Part shown: one piece after another, positions 43,687 through 56,312 of the stretch
Layout of the letters: each line of letters opens with the position of its first letter
Numbering within the stretch: position 1 is the first letter of the stretch
Assembly (NCBI GenBank): GCA_015847255.1
Contig: JADLZK010013163.1
Coordinates: 124,001 to 188,000 of the forward strand
Source of the DNA: Hyparrhenia diplandra
Taxonomy: Eukaryota > Streptophyta > Magnoliopsida > Poales > Poaceae
Reading direction: 5' to 3'
DNA length: 64,000 nt
The notes under the pieces: model-generated
Seen by the model: only the letters and a program-made list of their open reading frames with translations
Database searches by the model: none
What the model was told of the DNA's origin: nothing
Position numbers and translations under genes: made by a program

Positions 43687-43869
43687 GCTGTTTGGTTTAG
43701 AGACTTTTATTACTTGTGACTAATAAAAAATATCTTTTGGTCTCTACCAAACTAAACAAGGAGGGATTTTTTAAGACTTTTCCTCTATTATTCACTAAAA
43801 GACTACGAGGTATTTGTTTTTTAAATCCCTAGGTCTAAAAGCTCTCATGACTTTTTATCTAAACAACCC
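43687..43869. mobile_element. MITE-like element
   Basis: Inverted ends GGGGCTGTTTGGTTTAGA and TCTAAACAACCCC about 180 bp apart around an AT-rich, gene-free interior. No clear target duplication was found; the class could be Tourist- or hAT-like. Confidence 0.4.
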
Positions 43870-44321
43870 CTAAACTGCCCTAGCCTGTGGTACTCCTCCA
43901 GCCGGCCGGTACTCCTACAGGCGTTCAAGACCTGTAATCCTGAAAGGATCCGGCCTAGAAGAGCCCGGCCACGTCTCCCCAAAAATGTGATTGGTCCGGA
44001 TATTTTTTGCAGAAAGGCTCTTCCATTCAAAGAAATTTTGTTCCGCTCGCCTAGACCCTCAGTAAATAGTAAATCAGTTCAGTTTTTTTACTTTTTACTC
44101 CCCGTAATATTCAACATCCTACACCCGAAGAAGGCAAAATTCGAATTCGTCGCTTTTTACGTTTACCCACCCGCCTCCTTTGCTTGGTCAGTAATGGGCC
44201 ACGTCACCCTAAAATAGCATCCAATAAATACGGTCGCCCCTCCCACTTCTAGCAAAAAAAAAAAAAAAAAAAAATCCTCGGCCGACCCCCTCCCTCTTAT
44301 GCCCGCTCCCTCTCTCTCCCC
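43870..44321. other. Spacer with A run
   Basis: No gene recognised. An A run lies at about 44251-44271, just upstream of the transit-peptide-like frame. Confidence 0.3.
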
Positions 44322-47300
44322 GTGTCTCCCGCGGTGGCGGCCATGGCGGCGGCTTACGGGTGCAGCCGAGGCGCGGCGGCGGCTGCCGGCCTCACCTCCT
44401 CCTCCTCCTCCGCCTCCTCCTTCTCCGCCCGGCCTGCACACTTTGTCACCTCTCTTTTCCCCTCCCGTTCCTCTCTCTCGCCCTTCTCCGGCCACATCGA
44501 TGGTAGAGGCCATACGCGAGGGGCGGCGTGGCTGCGGTCGCCCTTCTCTTCCCCCCAAACCTCGCCGGCGTGGGTCGCTTCTCGGTGTTGGCTCCTCCCC
44601 CTCTCCTCTGCGTGTTGTCCCGTGCTCTGATGAACCCTAGGTAGGGGGCGGGCGTGGCTGCGGTCGTCCTTCTCTCTATCTCCCCCCCCACCCACCCACC
44701 CACCCACCCCAACCTCGCCGGCGTGGCTGCTTCTCGGTGCCGGCTCCTCCCTCTCTGCGTGTTGTCCGTGCTACAGTGAACCCTAGGTATGTCTTACCGT
44801 GCTACAGGAAGCCCTAGGTTCAATCATCTTTTTAGATTTGAATTGCTGAAACAATATGATATGGATTTGGTAAGCAGTTCCTATAATAAGGTTGTTACAG
44901 CATCTTTGTTGACCACCAGCACTAATTAAATCAAATGTGTTGTGTACAGAGCTAAAAGGAATTGGTCTTTGGTAGATTAATTTGCACAGCAATTAGAAAA
45001 AAATAGGCATGCTTTTGTCATAGTAGGACAGCCAATTGGCCTAATTTTTTCCTTGTCCAAGAAAGAAATGAAAACATCATAGCTGAGGTTAACGGCCTAA
45101 TTTTGTAAAGCTGCTAGAGAATTTACTTAATCGAAGAAGCAGTGAGAAGGAGATAGCTCATATGTTCTTTTCATATGCTACGGGCTGCTACTGTCGTAGG
45201 CAAGAGGGCTATTGCTTTCTCTTTTGTGTAACGTGTTCTTGGCATTTTTATCATAAAAAAGTTTGTCATTACCTGACTTTCATTTGTTAGGCTATGACTA
45301 CCTTGCATGGTTAGATATATTTCTTTTGTATTTGTCTTCATACTACACATTGGATTTCAAATTCTCCGACGTGCCTACTGCTGCCTGTTCAAACTTAGGT
45401 TCATAGCTATTCACATGCCATCTGCTTCTTTCTTGGCTTCATGATTCATGTGTGCAAGGCTCTGGTTCCATAATCATGGTGCTTTATGCTTCTAAATTGC
45501 TTATGTTAACTAATATTCAGATTGGTGCATGAATTCTAAGGCACATATAACAAATAGGGGCCAAAGCATTGGTATTTTTGTTGTTTAAAAAAATCTTCCC
45601 TTTATTCTTCCTAAATCATTAAGGTGTGTTTGCAGCCATTGTTTCTTTAAAGAATGTATATTGCTCTAACCAGTCCCTAAATGATTACAACTCAAAAAAA
45701 AATCTAGAATGACTTTCAAATTATGTTCAGTGCCTATTTCAGGTCTGAACTAATGTTTCTTGACTTTGACTAGGTGCTTGCTGATGCCCATGGGCCACCT
45801 GCAGAAAAATCAGCATTAAACTTAGTTGCATTCTTTGAGTGAGTACAAACAAAAATATGTTCTCTTTTTTGAGTGAGTGTAGAATTGTCAGAGATACATT
45901 GTCCACTGCTGATAGTCACTTAGCTGCATTCTTTGATGTTTGATATAGTGTCAGGTCCTCTGCCCTGTTGTCAATTGTGTCTATTTTATTTCAATGCCAA
46001 AAAAGTATCAGTTCAGTTGCCTGTCGTATCTGCAACTGACCAAAGCATTTTTCTTCTGTATTTTAGGTTCAGCAATCTGTTTTCCAACAGCTTCTCATGG
46101 CCAAACTGTTGCCCAGCCTCAATGTGTTCTTTCAAACTCTTCAATACTCCCACCCAGCTTAGTTTTTGGACAACACATATCTAAAAATTGTCTTGGCTTC
46201 TTGTCTGATCTAGAGCCACTTTTTTAGAGTACATAATCTAACCTCTATATACATGCTTGCTGATTTTAGGGGTTTAGGGTTTGCACATGAGGAAATTAGC
46301 TACCTTCTTATCTCGACATTACCTTGCTCTTTCAGGATGGTGATGTTGGACATCATAGCCTCAGTATATTGGTATGCCTTTTGTCGTAAGTGTCATTGCT
46401 TGCCTCTTTGCTTCACTCTTCTATTGCACTATAGCGTTAAATATGGTTGCCATATTGATTTTTAGAGTTTTCATGAAATCCTTCATTTGTGTGACTTCAA
46501 ATAATGCATTTATATATGCAATGATAACCACTTTATTTGATTCTGCATGAATACATACAGGCTATATAATTATCCCCATTTATTGGAGATAGATGTACAA
46601 GCATTTAGCAGCCCAAATCATACCTCAGCCTTCAGATTCAATAAAACATAATGTACAACTGTTAATTATAGATTGGAAGCAGGTTACTTCTCCAGCAGGG
46701 ATTCTGATAGTGGACCAGTATTTATTTTACTCTGTAGTTGATAAATCTACCAAACCGATTTTCTGTTACACCTTTATTTAAAATTGGTTTGCTACGCATG
46801 GCAACATTAATTGGGGTTGCTGCGCGATCTTTTAACACATTTCAAAATTATATAGTTAGTGCTTACCAAGTATATTGACAGTGGGTAAATTTACTTGCGA
46901 GATTTGTTTGGTCCAAATATAGATCAATACAAAATTTAGTTCCATAATTTTCTGTATCCTAATAAAGATGTAGCTTTATACTATGTGTTGGTGAAGTGAG
47001 TGAGGAATATAATGGGCTATTTGGCATGCTATTGTGATTAACCTTAAGAAAAGGCTTCAGTGCTCTTCTCTAAAATGACCTGGACTGAAAAAACAGTGTT
47101 GTACTGTACTAATGAGTTCTGACGGCCTCAAATACTCTATGGTTTGAACTAAAAATAGAAGTCATATACATGAAGTGTTGTTACTCTGCCCTATTTGTCA
47201 GCCTTGCAAACTATTTTGGGTGCCAGGAAACTCATATGCATAATTCATCAGGCTTGGCCAGTTCATCGCATGAATTGAAGCAATGAACACAAGGCGTGCT

Positions 47301-47460
47301 TTTCCATTTTTATCTGACCGGAATCATCGTTGTTGACATTTTACAGGATGAAAGCATCAAATAAGTGCAACCTGTCCCAGCAAGCACCATTCGTTGGTTG
47401 AAGCTGCCATAAGTGCGTCAGAGATGATTCCCTGAAATCGTGGAAGCAGATCACCTTCAG
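44322..47460 (+). other. Exon-like segments of an unidentified plant gene
   Basis: A 102-codon frame at 44322-44630 starts MSPAVAAMAAAYGCSRG and is Ser/Ala/Arg-rich, like a chloroplast transit peptide. Downstream, AG|GTGCTTGCTGATGCCC at about 45774 opens a short exon-like stretch (VLADAHGPPAEKSALNLVAF) closed by GAGTGAGTAC, and TTTTAG|GTTCAG at about 46068 opens another (VQQSVFQQLLMAKLLPSLNV). The intervening DNA is AT-rich, intron-like and gene-free. At 47340-47465 and 52628-52815 the sequence looks like a last exon/3' UTR split by the copia element. I cannot name the gene, and no long conserved frame supports it; it may be a decayed gene or a noncoding transcript. Confidence 0.3.
44522..44789. 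repeat. Imperfect 125-145-bp tandem duplication
   Basis: GGCGTGGCTGCGGTCG..., CCTCGCCGGCGTGG, TGCGTGTTGTCC and GAACCCTAGGTA occur in the same order at 44522-44645 and 44646-44789. The second copy contains an inserted (CCCA)n run. It overlaps the end of the transit-peptide-like frame. Confidence 0.8.
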
Positions 47461-47465
47461 ACATC

Positions 47466-47860
47466 TGTTGGAACTCAACGATGCTTGAGTGCCGGAACGA
47501 ACGCGTCGGCGACGTCGCGGTGATCGTGGTGATCACGGCGAGGACAGAGAACAAGATTAGATGTAAACTTGAAAGAGAATAGATTTGTGGCACTGCCAAC
47601 CCGCAGCACCTTGAGCCATTGTATTCATATATATAGGGTACACCTGAGGACGCAGCCTCATCCCACGCCCACGGCGTAACGAGTGCGAACACCCTTGCAC
47701 TGGGGTGAACGCCCCGCGCGCCCGACACGACATGGTGTAGACACAACTGACTCCTATGCCGATCGTAGCGTAGTCAGGCACGACTCTAACCACGTCGATC
47801 CTAACCAACTCATCTAGATACTAACTGAACGAACTATCTGCATCAATTTACTTCTAACAA
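47466..47860 (-). repeat. Copia 3' LTR (left)
   Basis: 395 bp; differs from the right LTR by a handful of substitutions and single-base indels, suggesting a fairly recent insertion. Confidence 0.9.
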
Positions 47861-47869
47861 ATCACCACC

Positions 47870-50800
47870 TAAACTTGATGCACCTGAACGACGCCTAAAA
47901 GCACTCCTGAGCTCAACAAACCTGATCCTCCCCAACGCCTTGGTAAAGATATCGGCCAACTGATCTGCTGTGCCAATGTGATCTACCTCCACCTTGCCAT
48001 CCTCTATGCATTCACGAAGGAAATGATATTTTGTATCAATATGTTTACTTCATTCATGATGCACTGGATTTTTACTGAGAGCGATCGCTGACATGTTGTC
48101 CATCAGGAGCTTCACTGTCGCCTCTTTCGTTCCCAACATATCTGCTATGAGTCGGCTTAACCAGATCCCTTGGCATGCTGCTGCTGCTGCTGCCGCGACG
48201 TACTCGGCCCCGCAAGATGAGAGTGCAACAATCTTCTGCTTCTGAGATGACCACGTTACCAGACTCTTGCCAAAGAAATAAACTGCACCTGATGTGCTCC
48301 TCCTGTCCTCGACATCACCGGCAAAGTCACTGTCGCTGTAACCCAGCAACATTGGTTGCAATTCTCCTCCTCTCACATAGACACAACCATACCCGACAGT
48401 CCCCTTCAGGTATCTTAGAATACGTTTAGCAGCCAGCCAATGCTCCTTGCCTGGTGCCTGCATATGTCTGCTTACTACTCCAACAGCATAGGCTAAGTCT
48501 GGTCTGGTGTTCACAATGTACCTGAGACTCCCAATCAGACTCCTATATGCGGTTGGATCAACTGCTTCTTCTTCTTTCAACTTGCTTAGCTTGAGCCTGC
48601 ACTCCATTGGAGTATCACATGAATTACAGTTCTTCATGTTAAAGTGCTCCAGGATCTTCAGTGCATATGCACCTTGACTCAATGTGACTGAGCTTTCTTC
48701 CTGTCTCACCTCTATCCCGAGGTAATAACTCAAATGCCCCAAGTCACTCATACTGAATTTGGTCTTCATCTCTGCCTTGAACTTCAGAATCTCCTCTTCT
48801 GATGGCCCTGAGATTATAAGATCATCAACATAAACGCCCACAAGTAGAAAAGAATCACTGCTGTTCCTCTTGTAAACAGCATGCTCAAGTTTGCTTCTCA
48901 CAAAACCGAGAGCCACCAACTCCTTGTCCAACTTTGCATTCCACGCCCTAGGTGCCTGACGAAGCCCATAGAGAGCTTTTTTCAGTTTCAGCACCTTATC
49001 AGGTCCCCCAATGATGAATCCTGGAGGTTGCTTGACATAGACTGTCTCTGTCAGATCACCATTCAAAAATGCAGACTTGACGTCCATATGATGAATCTTC
49101 CATCCTCCATGTGCTGCAAGTGCCAACAAGACCCGAACTGTCTCAATCCTGGCTACTGGAGCATAAACTTCATCAAAATCAATGCCCTGACACTGAGCAT
49201 AGCCTTTGGCTACTAGGCGTGCCTTGTGTTTGACAATGTTGCCATCTGGGTCCTTCTTGACCTTAAATACCCACTTAAGGCCAATAGCCTTGTGTCTGGA
49301 TGGCAGATCACAGGCTTCCCATGTCTCATTATCCTCGATCGACTTCATCTCTTCTGACATTGCTTTTCTCCAACACCCTTCAGCAAGAGCTTCCTGAATT
49401 GACTTGGGTTCTTCTGCTGCTACAAAACAGACTCCACTGTATTCTGCTTCCTGCATTTCTTCAGTGTTGTCAAGCAACTCCGAGATGGATCTGTATCTGA
49501 GTGGAGCATCACCGGCTGAGAAATCGCTGTCATGCGTGGGTGGAGTAGCCCACTGTATCTGCTGATGTGGAGGTGTGTGTGGCGTGGATTGAACCGACGT
49601 CGCAGGCGTGGCTGGGTCTCCTTCTGAAACTTCTTCTGAATCTGAGACACCATCTCCTTCTGTTGTCGGATCGTGAACAGTATCATCAAAACTCGCTACT
49701 CAGAACGTCTCAGGCTCTGCTAGCTCAACACTGTCACGCCTGCTTTCATTCTCCTCCCAATTCCATGCCACCTGTTCATCAAACATCACATCTCGACTAA
49801 TCATCAGCTTGTCCTGCACTGGATCATAGACACGGTACCCCTTTGTCCCTGGTTCATACCCCAAGAACACTCCTGGCACCGATCTGTCTGATAGCTTGCT
49901 GATCCCAGGTCCAACACGCTTGACATATGCCTCACACCCAAAAGTGCGTAGATGCTTCACCACTGGCTTCCTCTTGTGCCATGCCTCAAACGGTGTCATG
50001 CCTTGGAGACTCTTTGTGGGTGCACGGTTCAGTAGGTAAACTGCTGTCTTGACTGCTTCACCCCAAAATCGAGCTGGAACGCCCATGCTTTTGAGCAAGC
50101 ATCGTGCCATCTCCACCACCGTCTGGTTACGTCTTTCCACTACTCCGTTCTGCTGCGGAGTATATGATGTAGTGGTATTATGCTTAATCCCATGCTCCTG
50201 ACAAAATGTCACAAATGAGCCCAAGTTAAACTCCCCTCCTCGATCAGTCCTGAAAGCCTTCAGTCTGCACTCCAGCTCAAGTTCAGCTGCTGCCTTGAAT
50301 CTTTTGAAGTGCATCAGTGCTTCATCCTTTGTGGTCATCAACTCTAACCACATATAACGACTACAGTTGTCCACGATGAGGATAAAATAGAGTTTTCCTC
50401 CTGGCGTTGGTGGTGTCACCTGTCCACAGAGATCTGCATGTACCAACTCCAAACAATTTGCTGCCCGATATGCAGACGCCCTTGGGAACGGCTTCCTATG
50501 TTGCTTCCCAAGCGCACAGCCATCGCAAATCTGCTCAATGCTCTTCACCACCGGCATCCCCTCAACCATGCCTCTGACAGCTAAGTTTCTTAGAGCCCTG
50601 AAATTCAGATGTCCATACCTGGCATGCCAAAGCCATGATACATCTCCCTTCTTCGACAATAGACATACGGGTGACGTGACTTTCACCTGCATGATGTACA
50701 GAGGCGATTCCTGCGCACTGCTCGAATGAGCACGCCCCGCTCCTGACACCCTTCCTGCCTACGCTCCAAGACTTGCATCACGCCATCATCAATCTCGACT

Positions 50801-52010
50801 CGGCATCCCCCTTCTTCTAGCTGCCCGAGACTGACGATGTTGCACTTCAACGAGGGTATGTAGTAGACACCAGAGAGCACACGATGCTGCTGGTTCTTGC
50901 CTTGAATTGTTACGGCACCAATCCCACAGATCTCGACTTGAGACCCGTCACCGAATCTGACAGCGCCCTTTACTGAATCATCTAGGCTCGTCAGTGATTC
51001 CCTGCACCCAGTCATGTGGTTTGTGGCTCCTGTATCTAGAACCCATGACCCAGCCTCGTACATTGTTGGATCCACACGGCCTTGATTCAAGAATACTCGA
51101 GGTGGTCCTCCTCCAACTGTGGTCCTCACCACGTTGCACACTTGTGCCACCAGGAGAGCGGGTGGTGTATCTGCATCTGCATTGGCATGATGAACCGCTT
51201 CCGTCTGTTCCTTTGGGAACTTCTTGCACTCCCTGGCCCAATGGCCAAAGACCTTGCACTTGTTGCAGCGCCCATTGCGGCGTGGAGTATTCTGTCCCTC
51301 CCTGGCGCCTGCATCACGGTTGTCACGCCCACCATTACCTCCTCCCCTAGCTCCTGTCTTCTTCTTGACATATTGCTTGTTGCCGCCTCCTTTGCTGACA
51401 GACGAGCTTGACGCATCTGTCATCCCACGATTCTTCTGCTTTGCCAGCCAATCTTCCTCAGTCAACATCAACTGTCCGGCCTTGTTCGTCACCTCCTCTT
51501 GCACTGGCTCGAACCGATCTTCGACTGCCCGCAAATGACTGACCAGATCTTCTATAGATAGCATTTTCAGATCACTGAACATCTCGATCGCGACAGCGAC
51601 TTGGTTGTACTTGGGAGGCACAACCCTGAGGAATTTCTTGACGATACGAGTATCATCAATGCTAGTTTCACCTAGCCCCTTTAGATTGGTAGCAAGCTTC
51701 CCAATCGATTTTGCAAAGTCTTCAATCGTCTCGCCAGATTTGAATGAGATAGACTCAAATTCAGCAAGTAGTTTCTGCACATTCACCTCTTTCACCCTAT
51801 CGCACCTAGCCTCATGGACTTTATCGCCGCCCAAGCTTCCTTTGCTGACTTCTTGTTCAGCGAGAATAGAATGCATCTCCCGGGGAATACCACGGAACAT
51901 GGCACCGAGGGCAAGGCGATCTCGCCGGCGTTCCACCTTGTCGATTCAATCGCATCCCATAGGTACATGGCTTCGAGGTTGCACTTGCACATGTGCTGCC
52001 CACTCTTGGT
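47870..52010 (-). pseudogene. Copia gag-pol polyprotein (broken)
   Basis: Gag (about 52010-51250) switches frame several times, with LEAMYLWDAIEST, DRLALGAMFRGIPREM and AKEAWAAIKSMRLGA in different frames. The zinc knuckle CNKCKVFGHWARECKK lies near 51250 and the protease motif WVLDTGATNHMTG near 51030. A frame change at about 50750 separates these from pre-integrase/integrase (HARYGHLNFRALRNL, FRTDRGGEF, NGVVERRNQT), which has a stop at 49700. Reverse transcriptase follows (49480-48500; KWVFKVKKDPDGN, VYVDDLIISG with the YVDD catalytic site), then RNase H (YSDSDFAGD), with a stop at 48050 and a continuing open tail to about 47870. At least two nonsense codons and several shifts abolish a single product. 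Confidence 0.9.
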
Positions 52011-52230
52011 AATTGGAACAAGTTAGCATCGACCATACCAGATTTCACGAAGCCCCGATTCCACGCTCGCTCCATCGGCTCCTTCTCCTTCTCGGCGTTG
52101 GTGCCCATCCCGTGCGTAGGTGTTCGCAAGCGAGCTTGAACTCCTTGTACCGCTTGATTCTCCTGCACCACCTTCCTCTCTAGATCTTCAAACGCTGCCC
52201 CTCCAACGACCCTTCGGCTCCGATACCGGT

Positions 52231-52627
52231 TGTTGGAACTCAACGATGCTTGAGTGCCCGGAAACGAACGCGTCGGCGACGTCGCGGTGATCGTGGTGAT
52301 CACGGCGAGGGAGAGAACAAGATTAGATGTAAACTTGAAAGAGAATAGATTTGTGGCAGCGCCAACCCGCAGCACCTTGAGCCATTGTATTCATATATAT
52401 AGGGTACACCTGAGGATGCAGCCTCATCCCACGCCACGGCGTAACGAGTGCGAACACCCTTGCACTGGGGTGAACGCCCAGCGGCGCCCGACACGACATG
52501 GCGTAGACACAACCCGACTCCTATGCCGATCGTGGCGTAGTCGGGCACGACTCTAACCACGTCGATCCTAACCAACTCATCTAGATACTAACCCGACCGA
52601 ACTATCTGCATCAATTTACTTCTAACA
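52231..52627 (-). repeat. Copia 5' LTR (right)
   Basis: 397 bp; contains the TATATATAGGG promoter-like box at about 52396 (plus-strand coordinate). It is followed on the minus strand by the primer binding site. Confidence 0.9.
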
Positions 52628-52632
52628 ACATC

Positions 52633-53672
52633 TACTGGTCATCACTCAAGAACTTCATCGCCCTTACTACTCGAAAACCTTACGCTCTTCTATTTCCGCC
52701 CTCTTTGTTGTATTCATTTCATGAAGGTGAGATTCGAGCATGATTTCCAAAGTGCCCTGTTAGAAAACCAATGTAATCTTTACCACTCTAAACTTTGCCA
52801 ATGAATGGATTTGATTCAGTCCCTTGATCAGCTTTTTTTGAGTTTCGGGGATCGATTATCCCCGCCATTTTTATGGTTCTCGGTTATATGTTGTACGAGA
52901 AGCGAGAGGACTCCAATTCATGAAATGAAGTCATATGTGGGCAGGTTTGTGCCCCTGTTCTGTGTGCTGAATACTGGCATAATGGGACTCCTAGATGTAA
53001 ATTTATTTTTTTCTTGTTTGAGTGATTATTTCATATTGCTCCCCGATTTGTGAAATAGCAGGTATCAAATTCTCTGCTCCCTGTTTGAGTGATTATGGCA
53101 TAATGACCAACACAATAGCAGACCAAGTAGCCTATAGTTTTCTTAAGGTTCTTCATTGGTTTGGTTCTATGTATAAAGAGCACTTATCAAATTCTCTGCT
53201 CCTTTGTAGGAACCAACACATGTTCGTTACTATTTTTTGATAGACGATCCATGCTTATGCACAAGTGTAAATGGAGAAGTGATTTTCATCAGCTACCCAT
53301 TGGCGCGCCCTTGTGCCCCTATCTACTATGATAATCAATTATGAATGATTATAGTAGTTAATAAATGACGAACAGTGGAGAGCGAAGCTCCCAGCACGTA
53401 TTGTAAATGGAGAAGTGATTTTCATCAGGTCTGAACTAGAATCTTCATGTGTTCTGTTCTTTCCTAACTAACGAAGCTATGTATAATTATTTGAAATACT
53501 CGACATGCATGCTCTACCTATGTACATGTAATGTTCTGAACGATCAACTTCCTGTCGGCACGCAAAGGCGCCATCCAGCTAGTGTCCTACATCTACACCA
53601 ACCTCTCGGCAGCCCCAGCCCGGCGCGTGTGGCCTCGATGAGGCAGCCGTGCCCCTCATCCCAGTGTAGCCG
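52633..53672. other. Spacer right of the copia element
   Basis: 52633-52815 probably continues the exon-like or 3'-UTR-like sequence left of the copia insertion. The rest is AT-rich with repeated TTGAGTGATTAT and ATCAAATTCTCTGCTCC words (53022-53205). No gene recognised. Confidence 0.3.
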
Positions 53673-54130
53673 TCATTTTTTGGCACCATCGGGCGGAGCA
53701 AACAATCTGTGGCTGGGTATGCGAAATGCCAAAAATTGGGATTGGTATTCAATATATCTCCTTCTAACTCTATCTTGGTCATTTACAGCATACCTTGAGA
53801 TTGGTATTCGCTTCCCAGGATCATGCTCAAGTGCTTCCAAATCTACTCCAACTTCACCATCTTCATCAATTGCCGCATCATCTTGTACAATTGGAGTTGG
53901 GGAACCTCTGTCCGATTGGGGAACTTCATCATTTCCTTCAACAACGGACTGTGCCGGTGCTCCATCATCATCCTGTGCTTGCACAAGTACTATCTGCAAA
54001 TTGTTCTCAGTCTCAACAGGAGGATTTGGTGTAGATGACAAATTTGTTTTTCTTTGCCTTTGCAGCTTTCTCCCATAATGTAAATATACTGCTAGTGCCA
54101 GTACCCTTATTCTTCTTCTTCTTCATCTAG
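53673..54130 (-). pseudogene. hAT-type TTF zinc-finger/DUF4371 protein, N-terminal remnant
   Basis: The minus strand encodes KKKKNKGTGTSSIFTLWEK (54125-54070), then in another frame STPNPPVETENNLQIVL, an acidic linker with EVGVDLEALEHDPGKRIPIS and YAVNDQDRVRRRYIE (to about 53720). This N-terminal arrangement, especially the DPGKRI and NDQDRVRRxYI words, is that of the hAT-derived TTF-type zinc-finger/DUF4371 proteins common in plants. The zinc-finger, transposase core and dimerisation regions that should follow to the left are absent. Sequence at 54240-54570 may be its 5' leader. Confidence 0.65.
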
Positions 54131-54868
54131 ATTACAATTTACATAGAACTAATCTTAGAAAATTATTGAATAAAGCAGCACACATCACAACAGTATAAGA
54201 ACACAAAAAAAATAGAACATAAAAAAAATCGTTACCTCTGCCTGCTGCAATCAAGTGGCTGCAATGAGATCGACGATGCGCCGTTGCCTGCTGGTCACCG
54301 GCCGCCCGCCGACGGTAGCCGCAGCCACTACAGAAGCAGCAGATCGAGATGATGAGATGTGGGGATTGGGGACGCGAGGGACGGAGGGAGAAAAGCCGGG
54401 AGATTGGGGACGTAGGTGAGGGACGCGAGGAGAGGAACCGTGGAAATCGCCTACCAGTACCAGCTCGCAGCAGAAGTATGCGCCGCGCCGCCGCCGCCGC
54501 CGCCGTTTCTGCGAGCGACTACGAAGACGAAGAGTTGCCGAGGGGAGGTCCGGAGCTGTCCAGTGGAGTCAGATAGGTGACCGATTGGGCCAAGGCACAT
54601 GGGCCTGCTCGGCTGCTAGTTTGTGGCCTTTGTGTGTCATGTTCCAATTAAAAATATAGAATACATGTATATTGGTATTTGCATTTTTTTTGGTACCAAA
54701 ATCTTGGGTATTAATACCCATGCATACCCTTCGCGCCGCCAGTGCCTGGCACTCTGGCAGAGGATGTCGTCGACTCATCTAGAGGATGGAGGACCGATCG
54801 TTAGCCGGCGAACGACGAACGTAAATACGAACGACGAACGTGGCTGCCGTCGACTCATCTAGTGGATG
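54131..54868. other. Leader-like and repeat-bearing spacer
   Basis: Purine-rich 54340-54470 and a (CCG)n run at about 54485-54510 resemble a 5' leader. GTCGACTCATCTAGAGGATG at about 54770 recurs as GTCGACTCATCTAGTGGATG at 54849-54868, a short direct duplication next to the candidate solo LTR. No gene. Confidence 0.35.
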
Positions 54869-56307
54869 TGCAAACACATGGTTGATGTAGGTTACATGTG
54901 TTTAGTTTTGTGATTGAGTGATTGTCAATAGTCAACATTTTAATTCTGTTTTCCTTTATCTTTTATGCTTAGGCTATGTTCACCGGCACATGTGGAGTGT
55001 GTCGAAGACGTATTTCTTGGTTCGTGTTGTGCGGGCGTGGAGCATAGAAATGGTAGCCGACGGCGCAGGTGAAGGGGCCAAGGAGGGACGTGCCGGGCCG
55101 ACGGACCGCGAGGTGAAGGACGGGGACGTGAGGCTAGGGGCGAGGGACGGTCGCCGGGTGGCTAGCCATGGTGGCCCGACATCCGGGACATCGAGGAAAG
55201 CAAGAGGGCGTGGTGGGACCATGTTGATCGGGTCAAGACGGGCGTGCGGCAGGAGCGGGGAGCTCGGATGACTTGCGACTTCGGCGGTCAAGACGGCGAT
55301 GACGCGTGTCGAGAAGGTTTGGTGGTTTGTCCTCAAAACCATCGGTGCGGGTTTCGTAGTTTGGACCTCAAAACCACAGGCGTGGTTTGAATGGTTTGGG
55401 CCTCAAAACCATCCGCGGGTGACACCATCCTAGTGCAGGTGTTCGATCGTGGGAATGTCGTCAGGACTGCAGCTCTCCAGGACCGAGTACCTCTGGTAGC
55501 TTGCAGCAGCAGGTACCAGCTCAAGCGTTGCATCTTTCCCAAGGTCGACAACAGGTAACAGCTTCGGTGAGTGCAAGCAAGTTGAGCAATTTGTTTGTGC
55601 GTGTGTTAGCTTGCCTGCACTTAGCTTTAGGCCTTGTCACTATCAACAAGCAACAAGCAACAGTTATTTCATTAGATTAATCTTGGTCAGCTCGTAGCTC
55701 CATCCAGCAACAAGTCTAGGTGGTTCGCTTTCAGAGTTGTTTGAGGTCAGACAGTCCGTTCCTGTACTCCACCCTGTTCGGACAGTCAGCAAGTGAGCCT
55801 TATCATCTTCTAGCTACAGTAAGTCAAATTGTTTAGTCCAGGTCACCTTGTTGCTTCTCACGTAATGTGATTTTTCCATTGCCTAATTGTTTTTGTTTTT
55901 GTCACTTGCTATTTAACTCACGGTTTATTCTCTTGAGCTCCAATCTTCGATCCCGTCTTTTGCGATGAAATTCTATCGTGCCGAGGATTTTATCTAGATA
56001 TTCTCGTCACGAGTTGGCGTTGATATTTTAGATTACGGAACCCGCTTTTTCTCAATACAAGTTGGGTATCTCATTTTCGTTTCTTACGCAATTTTTTCGT
56101 TGAGCTCGATTCGATCTCTGTATGTTTCGTTGAACTCGTTGTGCCTAACTCTTCACGTTTGATATCTTGCTACCGGTTAGCGCGTATATCACTCATATAT
56201 TTGTGGTTTTGCTTTTGAGGTTGGGGTTTGAGCCGATGACCCAAAATTGAAAAGAAAAATCGAGGCTCTCATTCACCCGCCTCTACGGTCGCCGTTTCGG
56301 TCCTTCA
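54869..56307 (+). mobile_element. Candidate solo LTR, 1.44 kb
   Basis: Begins TGCAAACACATGG and ends CATTCACCCGCCTCTACGG then TTTCGGTCCTTCA, an ending typical of grass LTRs. Identical GGATG five-mers flank it (54864-54868 and 56308-56312). The interior carries GTTTGG/CCTCAAAACCA repeats (55320-55430). The 5' limit rests mainly on the target duplication, so it is uncertain. Confidence 0.45.
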
Positions 56308-56312
56308 GGATG

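Larger units (their letters stand above)
47466..52627 (-). mobile_element. Ty1/copia LTR retrotransposon, 5.16 kb, minus strand
   Basis: LTRs at 47466-47860 and 52231-52627 start TGTTGGAACTC and end ACTTCTAACA; the perfect target duplication ACATC is at 47461-47465 and 52628-52632. Reading the minus strand, the primer site after the 5' LTR is ACCGGTATCGGAGCC (tRNA-iMet type, ending at 52230) and a purine-rich AGGTGGTGATT lies before the 3' LTR. Domain order gag-protease-integrase-RT-RNase H is that of copia. It is structurally complete but its polyprotein is broken. It lies in exon-like plant sequence. Confidence 0.92.
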
